Of a stretch of 32,748 nt of DNA, positions 27,601 to 32,748 are shown one piece after another (the first letter of the stretch is position 1; each line of letters begins with the position of its first letter). This DNA comes from a candidate division SR1 bacterium (GTDB lineage: Bacteria > Patescibacteriota > Gracilibacteria > Absconditabacterales > Absconditicoccaceae). The notes under the pieces were generated by a model, which was not told the DNA's origin, searched no databases, and saw nothing but the letters and a program-made list of their open reading frames with translations. The position numbers and the translations under genes were made by a program. The stretch covers positions 1 through 32,748 of the forward strand of contig BNUE01000006.1 of the NCBI GenBank assembly GCA_025997135.1. The letters are read 5' to 3'.

Positions 27601-30600
27601 ACAGTTGCCGTAGTAGAACCTGTATTTCAAAGGAGATCTACAAATTCAAAAGTAAATGAACCGCTATCTGTAAAAGTATAAGTCAGATTTCAACCGTTAT
27701 TTGTCACGATTATACCAGATTTATTAAAGCTGATCGAAGCGATGATAGGCTGGTTTGTAAGTCATGTAGAGCTATAAGATATAGTTCCTACTGGCAATGA
27801 TTTATCTATTCAGCTGACGGTTGCAGTGGTAGAGCCTGTATTTCAGTATGCGTCATAATATGTAAAGGTAAAATTACCATTATTTGTGAAGATATAGGTG
27901 TCATTTGGCTGATTTGTAGGAGAGGTGTTTGTCGGAGATGTGATGGTAACTGGTTTATTGAAGCCCGTGATGATAACTGAGATATCCTGATCTGTAATAT
28001 CAGTAGTTGAGTAGACTAAAGAAGCAGTTAGTGGTTCAGTATTGATTCATGTGATAATAATCTCAGCCATTCATTCATTTCATACTACATCATAGAATTC
28101 AAGCACAATATCTATATTTGAAGTGTAGGTTCTAGAGAATGTCATACCTGAAAGGTCCGCCTGAGATCGACCGGCTGGTAGCTGAATAGGTTCACTCAGC
28201 TGCATTGTAACTAATACTGGCTGGTTGGTCAGTCCAGATGGACTATATGCGATAGTAGAGGCAACTGGAGGTGTCTTATCAATTCGATCAATGAAAAGTC
28301 AGGTTTCTATCTGATTTCCTACTTTATCGCGAATAGTTAAAGTGGTATAAATATTTCCTGTGAATACTCTCATAAATACAGTATCCGTGAATTTAATCCA
28401 ATCAGCAGGGGTTTGAATTGATTCGTCTGTTATCAGAATCACTTGAACATCATCTTTTGTGGCGGTATTGTCTGGTAGGTAAGAAAGTTGGAGAATATTT
28501 GGTAAATCCTTATCAATGCCTGTGACTACAGCAGTCATAGAGCCTGTATTTCATGTCTGATCCATGAAAATGAAGGTAAAACTTCCATTTCAAGTGAAGA
28601 GATAACTATCGTTTCAAGAATTATTAATAATTTCAACATCATCTTTATTGAAATCGATGGTCGCTACTACATTTCAGCTAGTAGAAGAAGATGGAGTATA
28701 AGTAATATTAGCTAGAAGTGGCGTCTTGTCTATATTATTTACTGTAATATTTGCAGTTCAAGGATTTCAGACAAGATCTACAAAACTGACTTCTCAAGTT
28801 CGATTATCGGTGAAAATTTTGGTAAAGATGGAATCATTTATTTTCGTCCAGCCAGCTGGAGTCTGTATTGCTTCTGTGGTTGTAAGAGTCACTGTAACGT
28901 TTCAGTTTGTAGAAGTCGTCGGAGAATAGCCTATACTGAGAACTTCTGGAGCTGTCTTATCTATCCAATTCACAACTGCCATAGCTGAACCTGTATTTCC
29001 CGCCTCATCAACAAAACTGAACATAAAATTATCATCTCAAGTGAAAATATAAGTTAGATTTCAACTGTTGTTTGTCACGACAACTCATGATTTATTGAAA
29101 TCAATTCTAGCTTCTACATCTCAGCTCGTAGGAGTAAATGGCGTGTAAACTACCGTACCGACTGGATTTTCATTATCTATTCGATCAATAGAAATACCTG
29201 TTTGTCATCGATTACCTACAAAATCAGTAAATAATACATTTTCAGTAATATTTGTATAATAGACTCTCGTGAAAGTATGGTCATCAACTGGTGTCCATCC
29301 TGCTGGAATCTGAATAGGTTCATCTACAACAAGAGTTACACTAACTGGATTAGAAGTAGGGATATTGTCTGGACTATAAGTCAAACTAATCACTTGTGGG
29401 ATTTGCTTATCGATACCTGTCACGACTGCTGTCAGAGAGCCTGTATTTCATGCCTTGTCCTGGAATTCATATGTGAAATTACCATTTCATGTGAATATAT
29501 AACTGGTGCTGCCGGAGTTATTCAGAATTATTACTCCTGTTTTATTGAAAGTAATGTAAGAAATAACGTTTCAGTTTGTAGAAGTCATCGGAGAGTAAAT
29601 AATTTCTCATATTAATGGTGTTTTATCGATATTTGAGATTACAACTGTCGCTGTAGAAGTGTTGCCTGCTAAATCTGTAAGTGATGAGGTGTCACTGCCG
29701 TTTTCTGTGAAAGTTTTGGTAAATGTAGTACCTGTCGCAGGTCATGATCGTCCACTTGGAAGATAAACTGGCTCATTCACGATCATAGTCACGATCACAT
29801 CTTGGTTTGTCAGTCAGTTTGGAGTATTTGCAATAATTACTATTTGTGGATCATCTCTATCAATTCGATTTACAGTTGCAGTTGCATTTCACTGGTTTCC
29901 TGCTTCGTCGTGGAACTGGAAGGTAAATGAGCTGTTTCAAGTGAATAGATAATTCAGATTTCAGCTGTTGTTTGTAATAATTACTCCTGATTTATTGAAA
30001 CCAATAGTCGCGAGGACATCGCCGTTTATTGGAGCTGTAGTAGAGTAAGTTATGACTGGGATTATCGGCTCTTTGTCTATTCAGATAACAACTACATCTA
30101 TAGTTCAAGCATTTCATACTAAATCATAAAAGTTGATAGTCTCAGTCGCGTCTTGGGTAAATGTCTTAACGAAGACTCTATCACTCACCGTTAATCGACC
30201 AGATAATGGAATAATCGCTTCATCTGCCACAAAAGTTACAACCACATCCTGATTTGTAGTACCAGTTGTGGAGTAAGATAGAGTCGCTGATGGAAAAGTT
30301 TTATCGATTCGTGAAACTGTCGCTGTCGTCTCCCCTGTATTCCCTGCCTCGTCTCTAAATAGGAACGTAAATGAACTATTTCACGTGAAGAGGTGGTTGA
30401 TACTTGCGGCGTTATTCAGCATTATTACTCCTGATTTATTGAAGGAAATTGTAGTCATCACGTCTCAGCTAGTCGCATCTGTGGTAGAGAACTCAATATA
30501 TCATATCACTGGGGTTTTGTCGATCTGAGTAATCAAAACTCAAGTCTGACCTGTATTACCGACCATATCTGTAAAATCTAATGTAAATCCAGTATTATCA

Positions 30601-32748
30601 GGGAATGAGTGAATAAAAGTCTGATCATCAATTGCTAATCGTCATACTGGCAGTTTAACTTTTTCAGTGAAAGCAACGATAACGTCGACATCGTTGTTTG
30701 TAGCTGAGGAAGAAGAATAACTCACTGAAAGTGCTACTGGATCAGTCTTATCTATCCAGTTTACAATTGCAGTGGCAGAGCCTGTATTTCATGCAATATC
30801 TTGGAATTCAAAGGTGAAAATTCAATCTTGGATGAAAGTGTAGTTAGTAAGACCACTGTTATTGGTTACATTCACTCATGATTTATTGAAGGTAATGGAA
30901 ACCTCTACATTTCAGCTAGTAGCTCAAGTAGTCGAATATGACATCTCTCAGATAAGACTATCTGTCCTATGAATTCGATCAATAAGAATACCAGTATTTC
31001 AGATATTTCCTACTAAATCTACAAAACTCATATTTCATTCATAATTTTCCGCGAAGACTCTAGAAAAAACAGTTCAAGTCAAATCCCCTGATCGCCCCAG
31101 TGGCTGCTGAATTGATTCATCAGTTGTAATGGTTACGGTAACATTTTGATTTGTCGTAGTAGAAGGGTCATAAGAAACGAGAGTTGCTACTGGAGAAGTT
31201 TTATCTATTCGATATACATTTGCCAAGGTGACACCTGTATTTCCTGCAATATCCTGGTATTCGTATGCAAAACTGCCATTAGCTGTGAAGATAAAGTGAG
31301 AATTTCAGTTATTATTTGTGATGAAAACTCCTGTTTTATTGAAACTAATGGTCGCGATAACTAGACTATTGGTCGCAGTGAGTGGAGTATAAGATACTGT
31401 ACCCATAACCGCTGTTCTGTCGATCTGCGTGATAGTAATTCAGGTTTCAGACTGATTTCAAACTAGATCAATAAAGCTGACTATTCCACTGAAATTGTCT
31501 GTAAAAATTCTAGTAAAGATAGTGCCTGTCGCACTACCTTCTCGATCTTGTGGAAGATAAACTGGCTCATCTGTAATCAAAGTAGCTATTACATTACCAT
31601 TTGTCAGAGTAGAACTAGAATAACTAACTGAGGTGGCAGTAGGTGGAGTCTGGTCTATTCGTGAAACTGTCGCAGTTGCAGAACCTGTATTTCCTGCTCA
31701 ATCTGTATAATCGAAAGTAAAGACTCCATTTGTCGAGAAATAATATGTATCGTTGGTTTGATTTGTAAGTCAAGTATTAGTAGAAGATGTGATACTAACT
31801 GCTTTGTCGAAAGTGATGGTCGCCTCAACTGATCCGCTCGTCGTGTCAGTAGTCGAATATGTAATAAATCATTGTGGATTGTCGTTATCTATTCGCGTGA
31901 TGAAAATTCAGCTTTGCGTCTGGTTCCCTACCATATCATAAACTATCACTTCTTCTGAAATATTTGCAGTGTAGGTTTTTGTGAAAACTGTCTGAGTATC
32001 TCCACTCATTGTCCATGTCGCTGGCGTCTGAACTGGCTCACTGAGAGTTATAGTCGCTAGAACATTGCCGTTTGTCGAGGAGTTAGGCGAATAATCAATG
32101 GAAATGAACTCTGGTAAATCTTTGTCAATGCCTGTTACGGTTGCTGTCATTTGTCAGGTATTACCTGCTGAATCCTGATATTCAAAAGTGAAGCTGTCAT
32201 TTCAAGTGAAAAGATGATTTATATTTCAGCCGTTATTTGTGATGATAACTCAGGTCTTATTGAAGCTGATGGAAGCCATAACATCTGATTGAGTTGCAGT
32301 AGATGGTGTATAAGTGATGGATGAAGTCAGCTCTGACCTATCTATTCGTGTGATATTTATAGGAGCCGTATTTGTATTTCCTGCAATGTCGGTAAAATCT
32401 ACCGTAGTACCTGTATTGTCTGTGAAAATTCTGGTAAACATATTTCAAGTCAATGATCCTGACCATCATAATGGAAGCTGAATTATTTCATCTGTAATCA
32501 GAGTTACAATAACATTTCCATTGGTCGAAGTAGATGGATTATACATCAGCATAATCGCCTGAGGTAAGGTCTTATCTACCCAATTCACAACTGCCATAGC
32601 TGAACCTGTATTTCCTGCGTCATCATGAAAATTATAGGTAAAGCTACCATTTCAGGTAAAAGTATACTCATCACTGCCTCGATTGTCAATTATTACGTCA
32701 GATTTATTGAAATGTATGGTCGCAACTACGTCTTGGTTTGTCGTAGAG
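24618..32748 (-). CDS. Giant Ig-repeat surface protein with SLH-like C-terminus (5' end outside window)
   Basis: One open frame of at least 2710 codons, entering from the right edge and ending at TAA 24618-24620, with TGA as Gly. From ~32700 down to ~25390 it consists of about 31 Ig-like modules of ~75 residues. Two kinds alternate: one with a GW...FTKxYTDN core and one with HIFTSNGDFxFEFxDLAGN. Each ends in a boundary motif like (V/I)xxID(K/R). A run of nine Gly (~25300) links to a Ser/Asp-rich spacer, followed by a C-terminal region of ~180 residues with AYQWAKKVGITTMPTI and ITRAELAKMMVAFA, resembling S-layer-homology-type surface anchoring. CGA fills Trp positions such as NID-x-IVPP (25344-25346) and AYQ-x-AKK (25098-25100). 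A role in surface attachment is inference. Confidence 0.92.
25390..32748 (-). repeat. Tandem Ig-like repeat array, alternating two-module units
   Basis: The boundary sequence (forms of TTATCTATTCGA / TCTATCCAATC on the plus strand) recurs about 32 times between ~25566 and ~32572, a mean spacing of ~226 bp. Alternating intervals of roughly 235 and 215 bp make a two-module super-repeat of ~450 bp. Plus-strand landmarks CTCATGATTTATTGAA and TTGGTAAAGCTAG mark the two module types. Confidence 0.85.

Noticed and set aside
1..32748. Reading TGA as Trp (Mycoplasma-type code) or selenocysteine, or treating genes as pseudogenes full of stops
   Set aside because: TGA sits at invariant Gly sites in many families and is far too frequent for Sec. 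Trp positions are TGG, CGA or CGG, and all genes are intact once TGA is Gly.
25390..32748. CRISPR array or simple tandem repeats
   Set aside because: The periodicity is protein-level (~75 residues) with strong nucleotide divergence and an open frame throughout; there are no short identical repeats with unique spacers.

Overview
The window reads as a chromosomal segment of a candidate-phylum Absconditabacteria (SR1) or closely related Gracilibacteria-type organism. In-frame TGA occurs throughout every gene, and it falls on invariant glycines: the G of EGCLSLP in peptide deformylase, GKGHE in MurE and WGDG in PKD domains. This is UGA=Gly, translation table 25. With the standard code the region breaks into meaningless short ORFs; with TGA read as Gly it resolves into about 18 long genes on both strands. 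A second deviation is visible: CGA and CGG repeatedly stand where families or internal repeats demand tryptophan. Examples are the WGDG of three PKD copies (written CGA, TGG and CGG), the W of BspA repeats, and the Nudix, CHAP, META, YebC, DedA and FemAB tryptophans. Real arginines use AGA, AGG, CGT and CGC. The only tRNA-Arg here has anticodon GCG, which should not read CGA. I therefore translate TGA as Gly and CGA/CGG as Trp; the second is an inference from this window plus what I recall of published codon screens.

Layout. 1-7445 (-): the first ~2480 residues of a giant exported surface protein (acidic linker, FISUMP, Ig-like domains, three PKD+BspA cassettes, Ig-like domains, second FISUMP, DUF5011-like start). 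7697-8212 (-): peptide deformylase. 8327-9533 (+): tRNA-Ser(UGA) and a LysM-LysM-CHAP cell-wall hydrolase. 9766-13030 (+): tight operon of a Nudix hydrolase, a short MurE-type ligase and a DedA-PAP2 fusion. 13032-16704 (-): SPL-like radical SAM protein, small membrane protein, tRNA-Arg(GCG), and a MurC whose reading frame contains an in-frame 203-codon insertion carrying a DUF559 endonuclease domain and two identical 73-bp repeats. 16842-17861 (+): FemAB-type peptidyltransferase. 17900-18116 (-): an unclassified structured RNA with a strong promoter and terminator. 18215-18952 (-): SIMPL protein. 19126-23990 (+): YebC, META-domain membrane protein, CxxC lipoprotein, CcdA-like membrane protein and three small exported or membrane proteins. 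24056-24586 (-): unknown protein. 24618 to the right edge (-): the last ~2710 residues of a second giant surface protein, made of more than 30 Ig-like modules and ending in a poly-Gly linker and an SLH-like C-terminal region.

Theme: cell-envelope biology. Peptidoglycan precursor ligases (MurC, MurE), interpeptide or branching transfer (FemAB), hydrolysis (LysM-CHAP), undecaprenyl-phosphate-type phosphatase/transport (DedA-PAP2) and exported-thiol chemistry (CxxC lipoprotein plus CcdA) sit between two giant surface proteins. The surface proteins are plausible attachment proteins for a host-dependent lifestyle, but that role is inference. No start codon has a recognisable Shine-Dalgarno motif. 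Several genes have TTGNNN-N16-TANNNT promoters and clear hairpin terminators.
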